This document shows, in pieces, positions 56,413-64,000 of a stretch of DNA of 64,000 nt (its first letter is position 1; each line of letters begins with the position of its first letter). The DNA is from Microbacterium oxydans (GTDB lineage Bacteria > Actinomycetota > Actinomycetes > Actinomycetales > Microbacteriaceae), in NCBI RefSeq assembly GCF_000956525.1, contig NZ_JYIW01000026.1:62001-126000 (forward strand), read 5' to 3'. Made by a program: the position numbers and the translations under genes. Under the pieces are notes generated by a model that was given only the letters and a program-made list of their open reading frames with translations, did not search any database and was not told the DNA's origin.

Positions 56413-57201
56413 TCAGCAGCCTGGTGATGACGGACGCGCTGCGCAGGTGTGCGCGACGAGCGCGGTGTGCGCCTCGAAGATCCGGATCCGGCTCACGGGC
56501 CCGTCGGTCGTGAGCTCGCCTGCAACAGGGAACCAGCCATCGCCGAGATCGATCTCGGCGGTGTACCGGACATCGACGTCGGCGAGGTAGGCACCGCGCT
56601 GCCGGTAGACGTGGCTGGTGGACGTCGGCGTGAACTGCGCCTGACCCAGCGCGGCCCAGGTCTGACCGCCCGTGCGTGTACTCGCGGAGGACCCGTCGCC
56701 GTAGTGGAAGTCGTATCCGGACGGGGTGAATCGCACCATGAGCGGGATGCCGAAGAGCGCGCCGGTCTGCGTGCGGGTGGAGGCCGCGGCCACGAAATTC
56801 GTCGGCATGCCGGCGACGCCGAGGTTGCCAGGTTCGCCCACGGTCGTCACGGCGTCGGGCGCGAAGGCGGCGAGGTCGGTCATGGCGATCGCCGGAATCC
56901 CTGGCGGCGCGGAAGGTGGCGCATCTCGTTCGAACTTCGGGCGGAAGCAACGGCGCGCGCTGTCCCAGCCGTTCAGGCATTCGTCGAACTCGGTCTCCTC
57001 CGCCGATCGCGGGTTCTCGTCGCCTTGATCGGAAACGCCGGACCGCGTCGTGGGCTGGCTATCAGGCGCCTGCCTGCTACCCGAGACAGCGACGGTTGCG
57101 CCGTCCGTTCCAATGAGGAAGTCACTACCGCCGTCTCCGCCGTGAGTCGCAAGACTGACGAGCCCGTCAAGCGCAAGCAAGAGGATCAGTATCCGGCGCA
57201 T
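56413..57201 (-). CDS. secreted protein with PKD-like domain
   Basis: A 262-residue exported protein of unknown role. It has a short signal peptide (ILILLLALDGLVSLATH), a flexible charged region with a cysteine pair (about residues 75-90), and a C-terminal domain that resembles PKD/immunoglobulin-like modules: GYDFHYGDGSS followed by SHVYRQRGAYLADVDVRYTA, as in the family's FGDG...HxYxxxGxYxVxxxV pattern. The ATG lies 16 bp inside the preceding gene on the minus strand, so the pair is translationally coupled. It ends close to the convergent lipoprotein gene. Confidence 0.65.
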   Translation of the reverse strand: MRRILILLLALDGLVSLATHGGDGGSDFLIGTDGATVAVSGSRQAPDSQPTTRSGVSDQGDENPRSAEETEFDECLNGWDSARRCFRPKFERDAPPSAPPGIPAIAMTDLAAFAPDAVTTVGEPGNLGVAGMPTNFVAAASTRTQTGALFGIPLMVRFTPSGYDFHYGDGSSASTRTGGQTWAALGQAQFTPTSTSHVYRQRGAYLADVDVRYTAEIDLGDGWFPVAGELTTDGPVSRIRIFEAHTALVAHTCAARPSSPGC

Positions 57202-57728
57202 GCTTCGTCCTCAGCGCGATTCGATGCATCGATAAGAAGGGAACCATTCAGGTCAATAAACTCAAGGTCGATCGCGTACACGTCTGGTCGATCGGGGTTG
57301 ACTACCGACGCGCCCTCGACGTTCAGAACCTGAACGTCGCCTACGTCTAAGCAAGCCAGGGCTTTCACGGTGCCGGTTTGGGTGTCCGCGCGCCGTCCTG
57401 TGAAGTCAAGGACGACCGCGTCGCCGGCAATGGTCTGACCTTCCGCATGCATCCGCGAGAAGTTCTCCTTGTCCGCTCGCTGGAAACTCCCGCTTGAAAA
57501 CGCATAGATCGTCTCGAAGGACGTCGGATCTGCGATGTCGACTGCGTTCAGAGCATCGTTGTACGCCCGGTACGTCTCCTCCGCCGCAGCGAACGCCTCA
57601 TCCTCGGACGCGAACGCCGGTGTCGGACTCGGCGTCGGTGCCGGCGTGGGGGAGCATCCGAGGAGCGTCGAGGCGGCGAAGGTGAGAGTGCACAGGATGA
57701 GAGGGCGAAATGGCCTGCTGGAAGTCAT
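57186..57728 (-). CDS. putative lipoprotein, function unknown
   Basis: A 180-residue protein starting MTSSRPFRPLILCTLTF with lipobox STLLGC (Cys near residue 25) and a Thr/Pro/Ser linker. The following domain (FASEDEAFAAAEETYRAYND, VKALACLDVGDVQVL, ending EDEACAGY) has two cysteines. The ATG at 57728 is chosen over an in-frame start at 57752 because TACCGT lies 6 nt before it. The 3' end overlaps the PKD-type gene by 16 bp, so both form an operon of surface proteins. I know no function for this pair. Confidence 0.65.
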   Translation of the reverse strand: MTSSRPFRPLILCTLTFAASTLLGCSPTPAPTPSPTPAFASEDEAFAAAEETYRAYNDALNAVDIADPTSFETIYAFSSGSFQRADKENFSRMHAEGQTIAGDAVVLDFTGRRADTQTGTVKALACLDVGDVQVLNVEGASVVNPDRPDVYAIDLEFIDLNGSLLIDASNRAEDEACAGY

Positions 57729-57734
57729 CCGGAT

Positions 57735-57740
57735 ACGGTA
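57735..57740 (-). promoter_or_regulatory. -10 element TACCGT for the lipoprotein/PKD operon
   Basis: On the minus strand TACCGT ends 6 nt before ATG 57728, the same spacing as at other leaderless genes. Confidence 0.4.
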
Positions 57741-57818
57741 ACCAGATCGCACGCGCGGGCGCCGGAGTTATCCACAGGTGTCCGATCGTGACACGACGCA
57801 CACCCGCATCCGATCTTC

Positions 57819-57827
57819 TGATAATCT
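57819..57827 (+). promoter_or_regulatory. extended -10 (TGA-TAATCT) upstream of rpsA
   Basis: A TGN-TAATCT sequence lies 135 nt before the rpsA ATG. The long leader (57828-57962) has no other gene and could hold the autoregulatory site often seen for S1. No -35 at normal distance was found. Confidence 0.5.
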
Positions 57828-57962
57828 GAAGTGTCACTCGTGGCGTGCACTTGCATGCGCTCGTGACGAGAAAACCAATCCATTCGCTGACGAGCAAGTT
57901 GTCGGTCGTGCGCGGCCGTTGCTTCCAGCCTGAGTTCCCATTCAACAAGGACAACCCACTAC

Positions 57963-59420
57963 ATGACTACCGCAACGACCGCCCCGGCCACCAAGCAGGT
58001 CGCCATCAACGACATCGGATCTGCTGAGGACTTCCTGGCCGCGGTCGAGAAGACCCTGAAGTTCTTCAACGACGGCGACATCATCGAAGGTACGATCGTC
58101 AAGATCGACCGCGATGAGGTCCTCCTCGATGTCGGATACAAGACCGAGGGTGTCATCCCCTCGCGCGAGCTTTCGATTAAGCACGACGTCGACCCCAACG
58201 AGGTCGTCGCCGTCGGTGACCTGGTCGAGGCCCTCGTTCTCCAGAAGGAGGACAAGGAAGGCCGTCTGATCCTCTCCAAGAAGCGTGCTCAGTACGAGCG
58301 TGCCTGGGGAGACGTCGAGAAGATCAAGGAGAACGACGGCGTCGTCACCGGCACCGTCATCGAGGTCGTCAAGGGTGGCCTCATCGTCGACATCGGCCTC
58401 CGTGGCTTCCTTCCGGCCTCGCTCATCGAGCTGCGCCGCGTCCGTGACCTCACGCCGTACCTCGGCCAGGAGATCGAAGCGAAGATCCTCGAGCTCGACA
58501 AGAACCGCAACAACGTCGTGCTGAGCCGCCGCGCGCTGCTCGAGCAGACGCAGTCGGAGTCGCGCACCACGTTCCTGAACAACCTGCACAAGGGTCAGGT
58601 CCGCAAGGGTGTCGTCTCGTCGATCGTCAACTTCGGTGCGTTCGTCGACCTGGGCGGCGTGGACGGCCTCGTGCACGTCTCCGAGCTGTCCTGGAAGCAC
58701 ATCGAGCACGCCTCCGAGGTCGTCGAGGTTGGCCAGGAGGTCACCGTCGAGATCCTCGAGGTCGACCTGGACCGCGAGCGCGTCTCCCTGTCGCTGAAGG
58801 CGACGCAGGAGGACCCGTGGCAGGTCTTCGCCCGTACCCACGCGATCGGACAGGTCACGCCGGGTAAGGTCACGAAGCTCGTTCCGTTCGGTGCGTTCGT
58901 CCGCGTCGCAGACGGCATCGAGGGCCTCGTCCACATCTCCGAGCTCTCCAGCAAGCACGTCGAGCTGGCCGAGCAGGTCGTCTCCGTCGGCGAAGAGGTC
59001 TTCGTCAAGGTCATCGACATCGACCTGGAGCGTCGCCGCATCTCGCTGTCGCTCAAGCAGGCCAACGAGTCGGTCGACCCCAACGGCACCGAGTTCGACC
59101 CGGCCCTCTACGGCATGGTCGCGGAGTACGACGAGAACGGCGAGTACAAGTACCCGGAGGGCTTCGACGCCGAGACCGGTGCTTGGAAGGACGGCTTCGA
59201 CGCTCAGCGCGAGGCATGGGAGCAGGAGTACGCTGCAGCCCAGGCTCGCTGGGAGGCTCACAAGGCTCAGGTCACCAAGGCGGCCGAAGCAGAAGCAGCA
59301 GCCGGCGAGGACTTCGGCGGCGGCCAGTCCTTCACCAGCGAGGCCGCAGGCGCGGGCACGCTGGCTGACGACGAGGCACTCGCGGCTCTCCGCGAGAAGC
59401 TGTCGGGCGGCAACGCTTAA
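57963..59420 (+). CDS. rpsA: 30S ribosomal protein S1
   Basis: S1 binds mRNA on the small ribosomal subunit. The 485-residue protein has four S1 OB-fold repeats (about 35-105, 122-187, 208-276, 293-362), each with an ITEG/GxV...G-type start and GFVH or GLVHISELS-like motif (LVHVSELSWKHI, LVHISELSSKHV). A negatively charged and Ala/Gln-rich tail follows (about 380-485). Length and the count of four domains are normal for actinobacteria, in contrast to six in E. coli. A terminator follows directly. Confidence 0.97.
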   Translation: MTTATTAPATKQVAINDIGSAEDFLAAVEKTLKFFNDGDIIEGTIVKIDRDEVLLDVGYKTEGVIPSRELSIKHDVDPNEVVAVGDLVEALVLQKEDKEGRLILSKKRAQYERAWGDVEKIKENDGVVTGTVIEVVKGGLIVDIGLRGFLPASLIELRRVRDLTPYLGQEIEAKILELDKNRNNVVLSRRALLEQTQSESRTTFLNNLHKGQVRKGVVSSIVNFGAFVDLGGVDGLVHVSELSWKHIEHASEVVEVGQEVTVEILEVDLDRERVSLSLKATQEDPWQVFARTHAIGQVTPGKVTKLVPFGAFVRVADGIEGLVHISELSSKHVELAEQVVSVGEEVFVKVIDIDLERRRISLSLKQANESVDPNGTEFDPALYGMVAEYDENGEYKYPEGFDAETGAWKDGFDAQREAWEQEYAAAQARWEAHKAQVTKAAEAEAAAGEDFGGGQSFTSEAAGAGTLADDEALAALREKLSGGNA

Positions 59421-59434
59421 GCATCACGCTCTGG

Positions 59435-59467
59435 AACGGGCCGTCACCTTCGGGTGGCGGCCCGTTT
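59435..59467 (+). terminator. intrinsic terminator after rpsA
   Basis: A 14-bp stem with one G-U pair (59435-59448 with 59453-59466) closes a TTCG tetraloop and ends in TTT. It separates rpsA from the coaE promoter. Confidence 0.8.
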
Positions 59468-59480
59468 CGCGTTCCGTCCC

Positions 59481-59486
59481 TAGACT
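59481..59486 (+). promoter_or_regulatory. -10 element TAGACT for coaE
   Basis: TAGACT ends 6 nt before the coaE ATG at 59493; no ribosome binding site, probably leaderless. Confidence 0.6.
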
Positions 59487-59492
59487 TGCTGC

Positions 59493-60092
59493 ATGCCTCT
59501 CATCGCACTCACCGGCGGCATCGCGTCGGGGAAGTCGACCATCGCGCGGCGTCTCGCCGAGCACGGAGCCGTCATCGTCGACGCGGACCAGATCGTCAGA
59601 GACGTCCAATCGCCAGGCTCACCCGTGCTGCAGCGCATCGCCGAGGAGTTCGGAACCGGTCTCATCACCGCGGACGGTGCGCTCGACCGTGCAGCCCTCG
59701 GCGCTGCCGTCTTCGGCGACCCCGAGCGCCTCGCGCGACTCAACGCCATCGTGCACCCGGCTGTGCGAGCCGAGTCGCAGCGCCGGTTCGAGGAAGCTCG
59801 CTCTGCTGACCCGGGAGCCGTCGTGATCTATGACGTCCCGCTGCTCGTGGAGGCGCGCGTCGACGACCCGTGGGACATGATCGTCGTCGCCCACGCGCCT
59901 CAACCCGAACGGCGCCGGCGGCTGATCGAGATCCGCGGGATGGATGCGCAGGCTGCCGATGCTCGCATCGCAGCGCAGGTGTCCGACGAGCAACGACTTG
60001 CGATCGCGGATGTGGTGATCGACACCGCCGGCACGATCGCCGAGACGCGCACGCAGACCGACGCGCTCTGGGAGCGGATCCGCCCGCGGTGA
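59493..60092 (+). CDS. coaE: dephospho-CoA kinase
   Basis: CoaE phosphorylates dephospho-CoA, the last step of CoA synthesis. The 199-residue P-loop kinase has LTGGIASGKSTIARRL (about 5-20), DADQIVRDV, LNAIVHPAVR and DVPLLVEA. RIAAQVSDEQR near the C-terminus is the lid-distal region. No C-terminal GrpB extension is present, unlike in mycobacteria. rpsA-coaE-uvrB grouping is common to actinobacteria. The stop overlaps the GTG of the transporter gene. Confidence 0.96.
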   Translation: MPLIALTGGIASGKSTIARRLAEHGAVIVDADQIVRDVQSPGSPVLQRIAEEFGTGLITADGALDRAALGAAVFGDPERLARLNAIVHPAVRAESQRRFEEARSADPGAVVIYDVPLLVEARVDDPWDMIVVAHAPQPERRRRLIEIRGMDAQAADARIAAQVSDEQRLAIADVVIDTAGTIAETRTQTDALWERIRPR

Positions 60093-61309
60093 CCGCCGAG
60101 CCCTTCACCGGCCATGCACCGGGTTCCGGCAGCTACCGTCGCCTGATCGCCGGTCTGTTCTTCGCAGGCGTCGCGACCTTCGCGCAGCTGTACTCCACAC
60201 AGGCGCTGCTGCCGCAGATCTCCGTCGACCTCCGGATCTCGCCGGCCACCGCCGCGCTCAGTGTCTCCGCCGCGACGCTCGGACTCGCCGCGGCCGTGAT
60301 CCCGTGGTCGATCGTCGCCGACCGTATCGGACGCATCCCTGCGATGGCGATCGGCGTGATCGCGGCCACGCTGCTCGGGCTGTGTGCGCCGCTGAGCACC
60401 GGCATCCCGCTGCTCCTCGTGCTGCGCGCTGCTGAGGGCGTCGCGCTCGGCGCCGTGCCGGCCGTCGCGCTCGCCTATCTGAGCGAAGAGGTGCGCCCGA
60501 GGTACGCCGCTGCGGCCGCGGGGAGCTACATCGCAGGCACCACGGTCGGCGGACTGTTCGGCCGGGTCGTGGCCGGCGTCATCGGCGAGATCGCCGGGTG
60601 GCGCACCGGCGTCTGGGCGGTCGCGATCGCCTGCGCCCTGGCCGCAGCGCTCTTCCTGTGGCTGACCCCGAAGTCGCAGGGCTTCGTGCCGCACCGGCTC
60701 CGCTCCGAGAGCAGTGGGCCGGTGTGGAGCAGGCTGCTCCTCCCGCTGCGCTCGACCACGCTGCTCGCCGTCTACGCCCAGGGCTTTCTTCTGATGGGCG
60801 CATTCGTCGCGATGTTCAACTACCTGGGCTTCCACCTCTCGGCTCCGCCGTTCCTCTTGCCTGCCTGGCTCGTCACACTGCTGTTCGTGGCCTACCTCGC
60901 AGGCACGGTGTCGTCACCCTGGGCCGGGGGATTGGCATCGCGGCACGGGCGATATCCGGTCATGATCGGATCCACGCTGATCATGGCTTCCGGGGCGCTC
61001 CTGATGCTCGTGCCGCAGATCGCCGTCGTGCTGGTCGGACTCATCCTGTTCACGGCCGGGTTCTTCGGGGCGCACGCGATCGCCTCCGGCTGGGCGCCCG
61101 TCGCGTCAGCGCCGGAGACCAGGGCACAGGCATCGTCGCTCTACTACTTCGGCTATTACGCGGGGTCGAGTCTGTTCGGATGGGCTCTGGGACTCGTCTT
61201 CGGGGGCGTGAGCTGGCTGTGGTTCGTCATTCTGATCACGATCATGTGCGCCGCGGCGGTCACGATAGCCGTCGTCGGGCTGCGATCTGCCGGCACGGGG
61301 CGCGTCTGA
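60089..61309 (+). CDS. MFS transporter
   Basis: A 406-residue major facilitator with twelve TM helices. The first half holds AQLYSTQALLPQISVDL, a loop 2-3 motif VADRIGRIPAM and helix 5 GSYIAGTTVGGLFGRVVAG; FVPHRLRSES marks the central loop. LFTAGFFGAHAIASGWAPV is typical of drug or sugar efflux families (YnfM/AraJ type). GTG at 60089 overlaps the coaE stop (GTGA), so the transporter is translationally coupled to coaE. Substrate unknown. In M. tuberculosis Rv1634, an efflux pump, lies in the corresponding place near rpsA-coaE-uvrB. Confidence 0.9.
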   Translation: MTAEPFTGHAPGSGSYRRLIAGLFFAGVATFAQLYSTQALLPQISVDLRISPATAALSVSAATLGLAAAVIPWSIVADRIGRIPAMAIGVIAATLLGLCAPLSTGIPLLLVLRAAEGVALGAVPAVALAYLSEEVRPRYAAAAAGSYIAGTTVGGLFGRVVAGVIGEIAGWRTGVWAVAIACALAAALFLWLTPKSQGFVPHRLRSESSGPVWSRLLLPLRSTTLLAVYAQGFLLMGAFVAMFNYLGFHLSAPPFLLPAWLVTLLFVAYLAGTVSSPWAGGLASRHGRYPVMIGSTLIMASGALLMLVPQIAVVLVGLILFTAGFFGAHAIASGWAPVASAPETRAQASSLYYFGYYAGSSLFGWALGLVFGGVSWLWFVILITIMCAAAVTIAVVGLRSAGTGRV

Positions 61310-61335
61310 GCAGCGGCCTCTGGAAGAGTGGGGGA

Positions 61336-62127
61336 ATGACCCACCCCCTCCTCGCGGCATACGACGAACAGCTGCGCACTGATACGGAAACCGCGCAGGC
61401 GCTGTCGACCACAGTGAGCGGCCCGTTGCGCATGGCCGTGTTCTCCGGCGGTCGGGGGTTCGTCAGCTACGCAGACCTGCAGGACGCGGATGCCGCGCAG
61501 ATCGCTGCGCTCGTCGAGATGGCGGTCGAGTACTTCGCTGCGCAGGACGGCATCGTGGAGGTCGAGTGGAAGACCCGAGGTCATGACCGCGCGCCAGGGC
61601 TGGTCGAGGCGCTCACCGCACGTGGGTTCGTCGCCGAGGACACGGAGTCGATCATGATCGGCGAGGCGGCGTCGCTGGCTCAGGAGGTCGCGGTACCAGA
61701 AGGCATCCGGATCCGCCGCGCCCGCACTGACGCGGACGTCTGGGCGATGGAGGAGATGCAGGGCGCGGTGTTCGGCGATCCGCACTGGCAGGTGCGCGCG
61801 GAGACGACCACGCAGCGGCTGCGAACGGATGACGATGTGGAGCTCTGGATCGCAGAGGCAGAGGGTCGCATCGTGAGTGCTGGGCGCCTCGAGCCGGTCG
61901 CCGGCACCGAGTTCGCAGGGCTGTGGGGCGGCGCGACGCTGCCGGACTGGCGCGGACGCGGGATCTACCGCGCACTCACGGCGGAGCGGGCGCGTTCTGC
62001 GTTGGCTCGTGGCAAGCGCTACCTGCACTCGGACTCGACCGAGTTCTCCCGGCCGATCCTGGAGCGATCGGGGCTCATCAAAGTCTCGACGACGACGCCC
62101 TATGTCTGGGTACCTCCGGCCGACTGA
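61336..62127 (+). CDS. GNAT family N-acetyltransferase
   Basis: A 263-residue acetyltransferase with an N-terminal module (about 1-115; ALVEMAVEYFAAQDGIVEVE, and LVEALTARGFVAED) and a second GNAT domain in the C-terminal half (IRIRRARTDADVWAMEEMQ, DWRGRGIYRALTAERARSAL with the acetyl-CoA loop WRGRGIYRA, and FSRPILERSG near the end). The ATG at 61336 has a GA/G-rich site before it. Longer in-frame sequence upstream overlaps the MFS gene. The 3' end overlaps the convergent DUF4126 gene by 28 bp. Substrate unknown. Confidence 0.85.
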   Translation: MTHPLLAAYDEQLRTDTETAQALSTTVSGPLRMAVFSGGRGFVSYADLQDADAAQIAALVEMAVEYFAAQDGIVEVEWKTRGHDRAPGLVEALTARGFVAEDTESIMIGEAASLAQEVAVPEGIRIRRARTDADVWAMEEMQGAVFGDPHWQVRAETTTQRLRTDDDVELWIAEAEGRIVSAGRLEPVAGTEFAGLWGGATLPDWRGRGIYRALTAERARSALARGKRYLHSDSTEFSRPILERSGLIKVSTTTPYVWVPPAD

Positions 62128-62708
62128 GCCTTCGCGCGACGACGGTGCGCGCGCCGTCGAAGCAGCACGACCGCGACGACGACGAGTCCGATCAGCAGGA
62201 TGCCGGCGACGACCGGCACGATGATGGCCGCGGCCGCGAGCAGGAACGACGCTCCGTCCTCTGCCGTGCTCAGGACCGGCGCCGCGAGACCACCGGTGGT
62301 CGCGTTCGCGGCGACGCGCGCCGTCGCCTTCACGACGTGAACGGCCAGCGCGATCAGGATGCCGGAGACGACGGGAACCCACGAACCGTCGGTGAAGAAC
62401 GACCCGGGGTCGGCGACGGTCTGCGCGCCGGCACCCGCGCCGAAGGCGATGCCACCGGCGGCGGGGCGGATGACACTCTGCGCGATGTCGTTCACCGAAT
62501 CGAGTGCCGGCACCTTGTCGGCGACGATCTCGAGGAGCAGCAGCGCGCCGATGATCCACAGGGTGATGTCGCTGGACAGCCACGCCCAGCCCCCGGGCAG
62601 CTCGACCGCAGGTAACAGCCGGTCTGCGAGTCCGAGCAGGAACAGCGGCATCCAGGCGTTCAGGCCTGCGGCTGCCGCGAGGCTGGAGCCGACGACGAAC
62701 TCGATCAC
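62100..62708 (-). CDS. DUF4126 family membrane protein
   Basis: A 202-residue protein of about five TM helices starting VVGSSLAAAAGLNAWMPLFL, typical of DUF4126. LEIVADKVPALDSVNDIAQS is the central signature, followed by ATTGGLAAPVLSTAEDG. A basic tail (RRRAHRRRAK) ends the protein. The start GTG at 62708 follows TAGAGT after 6 nt on the minus strand. The gene overlaps the GNAT 3' end by 28 bp. No function is established for the family. Confidence 0.87.
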   Translation of the reverse strand: MIEFVVGSSLAAAAGLNAWMPLFLLGLADRLLPAVELPGGWAWLSSDITLWIIGALLLLEIVADKVPALDSVNDIAQSVIRPAAGGIAFGAGAGAQTVADPGSFFTDGSWVPVVSGILIALAVHVVKATARVAANATTGGLAAPVLSTAEDGASFLLAAAAIIVPVVAGILLIGLVVVAVVLLRRRAHRRRAKAQSAGGTQT

Positions 62709-62714
62709 GCTCTC

Positions 62715-62720
62715 ACTCTA
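62715..62720 (-). promoter_or_regulatory. -10 element TAGAGT for the DUF4126 gene
   Basis: On the minus strand TAGAGT ends 6 nt before GTG 62708; no ribosome binding site at the proper distance. Confidence 0.5.
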
Positions 62721-62872
62721 GGTGGGGGGAGTGCTGGTTCCGCTTGATCCCGGGCGTGGGGACGCGCCGGGGGAGAGTCTGCTGGGGATGCTGTTCCGCG
62801 AGCCACGGGGAATGCGGGACGCCCTCGACGACGGCGTGACATGCAACCGGCCCCGATGTCGGAGGTGCGGCC

Positions 62873-62878
62873 TACGCT
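62873..62878 (+). promoter_or_regulatory. -10 element TACGCT for uvrB
   Basis: TACGCT ends 6 nt before the uvrB ATG. No SOS (LexA) box of the type GAAC-N4-GTTC is seen in the 176-bp gap between DUF4126 and uvrB. Confidence 0.45.
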
Positions 62879-62884
62879 GGAAGT

Positions 62885-64000
62885 ATGCAACCCACGCGCA
62901 GTGTCCGCCCTTTCGAGGTCATCAGCGAATACGCTCCGGCCGGCGACCAGCCGCAGGCGATCGCCGACCTCGCGGCGCGTATCAACGCAGGCGAGACAGA
63001 CGTCGTGCTGCTCGGTGCCACAGGTACCGGAAAGTCCGCGACGACCGCATGGCTCGTCGAGCAGGTGCAACGCCCGACGCTCGTGCTCGCGCACAACAAG
63101 ACGCTCGCCGCTCAGCTGGCGAACGAGTTCCGCGAGCTGATGCCGAACAACGCGATCGAGTACTTCGTCTCGTACTACGACTACTACCAGCCAGAGGCAT
63201 ACGTTCCGCAGACGGACACCTTCATCGAGAAGGACTCCTCGATCAACTCCGAGGTCGAACGACTCCGCCACTCGACGACGAACTCGCTGCTCAGCCGGCG
63301 CGACGTGGTGGTCGTCTCGACGGTGTCCTGCATCTACGGTCTCGGCGCTCCCGAGGAGTACCTGCGCGCGATGGTGGCGCTGCAGGTGGGGGAGCGGTAC
63401 GACCGCGATGCGCTGATCCGCCAGTTCATCGCGATGCAGTACAACCGCAACGATGTCGACTTCTCCCGAGGCAACTTCCGGGTGCGGGGAGACACGATCG
63501 AGATCATCCCGGTGTACGAAGAGCACGCGATCCGCATCGAGCTCTTCGGCGACGAGATCGAGGCGCTGTATTCGCTGCACCCGCTCACCGGCGAGGTGAT
63601 CGAGAAGCTCGACGCCGTGCCGATCTTCCCCGCTTCGCACTACGTGGCCGGCACCGACGTCATCCAGCGCTCGATCGGCACGATCGAGCACGAGCTCGAG
63701 GAACGCCTCGCCGAGTTCGAGCGCCAGGGAAAGCTCCTCGAGGCGCAGCGACTGCGCATGCGCACGACCTTCGACCTCGAGATGCTCCAGCAACTCGGTT
63801 TCTGCTCCGGCATCGAGAACTACTCGCGCCACATGGACGGGCGGATGCCCGGTGAGCCACCGCACACGCTGTTGGACTTCTTCCCCGACGACTTCCTGCT
63901 CGTGATCGACGAGTCGCACGTGACCGTGCCGCAGATCGGGGCCATGTACGAGGGCGATGCATCGCGCAAGCGCACGCTGGTCGATCACGGGTTCCGCCTG
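62885..64000 (+). CDS. uvrB: excinuclease ABC subunit UvrB, 3' truncated by window edge
   Basis: UvrB is the damage-verifying helicase-like subunit of nucleotide excision repair. The 372 visible residues are the N-terminal part: [20 protein letters not shown], Walker A in [16 protein letters not shown] (about 42-57), [14 protein letters not shown], and the beta-hairpin [20 protein letters not shown] that inserts behind the lesion. The Walker B DESH motif is in [10 protein letters not shown]. The remaining ~300 residues, including the second helicase lobe and UVR motif, lie outside. The start follows a TACGCT box after 6 nt. Confidence 0.96.
   Translation, partial: MQPTRSVRPFEVISEYAPAGDQPQAIADLAARINAGETDVVLLGATGTGKSATTAWLVEQVQRPTLVLAHNKTLAAQLANEFRELMPNNAIEYFVSYYDYYQPEAYVPQTDTFIEKDSSINSEVERLRHSTTNSLLSRRDVVVVSTVSCIYGLGAPEEYLRAMVALQVGERYDRDALIRQFIAMQYNRNDVDFSRGNFRVRGDTIEIIPVYEEHAIRIELFGDEIEALYSLHPLTGEVIEKLDAVPIFPASHYVAGTDVIQRSIGTIEHELEERLAEFERQGKLLEAQRLRMRTTFDLEMLQQLGFCSGIENYSRHMDGRMPGEPPHTLLDFFPDDFLLVIDESHVTVPQIGAMYEGDASRKRTLVDHGFRL

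Noticed and set aside
62709..62884. A LexA box controlling uvrB
   Set aside because: No GAAC-N4-GTTC-like palindrome was found in the gap or near the start codon.

Overview
The window is a stretch of core chromosome from a high-GC Gram-positive bacterium, most likely Microbacterium or another member of Microbacteriaceae. The evidence is gene content and order (inferred, not searched): a Wag31-type DivIVA, SepF, a PASTA kinase next to an Rv2175c homologue, an actinobacterial cytochrome bc1-aa3 set with diheme QcrC and CtaF, class II DAHP synthase, and many leaderless genes with a TANNNT hexamer 5-9 nt before an ATG or GTG. I see no phage, insertion sequence, CRISPR, tRNA or rRNA. Nearly all of the window is coding.

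Layout. 1-1.6 kb: a MinD-like ATPase and peptide deformylase. 1.7-11.2 kb: lipid and envelope genes (fadD15-type ligase, plsC, aroG, pknL-type kinase, LysM lysozyme-like protein, Rv2175c-like protein, polyprenyl synthase, DUF3040). The order echoes the M. tuberculosis Rv2169c-Rv2187 region. 11.3-26.9 kb: the division and cell wall (dcw) cluster, mraZ-rsmH-ftsL-ftsI-murF-mraY-murD-ftsW-murG-murC-ftsQ-ftsZ-yggS-sepF-yggT, then divIVA, lspA and an RluD-type pseudouridine synthase. murE is missing between ftsI and murF. Upstream of mraZ lie two oppositely oriented triplets of GTGGAG boxes, which are candidate MraZ operators.

29.2-32.9 kb is the clearest accessory segment. It holds a decayed repeat tract, a gene remnant, and two tandem paralogous modules, each an ECF sigma factor plus a single-pass membrane protein. 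The modules carry almost the same promoter, so this looks like a duplicated, probably autoregulated signalling unit. 33-43.2 kb: dnaE, an unrecognised four-TM protein, hisD, nrdR, pyrD, DUF3043, an M20 peptidase and an ErpA-type Fe-S protein.

43.3-52.4 kb: respiration. ctaC-ctaD-ctaF run rightward and ctaE-qcrC-qcrA-qcrB run leftward, converging on a small rhodanese/GNAT/RidA group. 52.5-57.7 kb: trpD, a stand-alone PolX-like PHP protein, a 5'-3' exonuclease, and three secreted or lipoprotein genes of unknown function. 57.9-64 kb: rpsA, coaE, an MFS transporter, a GNAT protein, DUF4126 and the first part of uvrB, which runs off the window.

A recurring regulatory theme is that -10 hexamers sit immediately before start codons, and in at least four places the hexamer begins inside the stop codon of the preceding gene.
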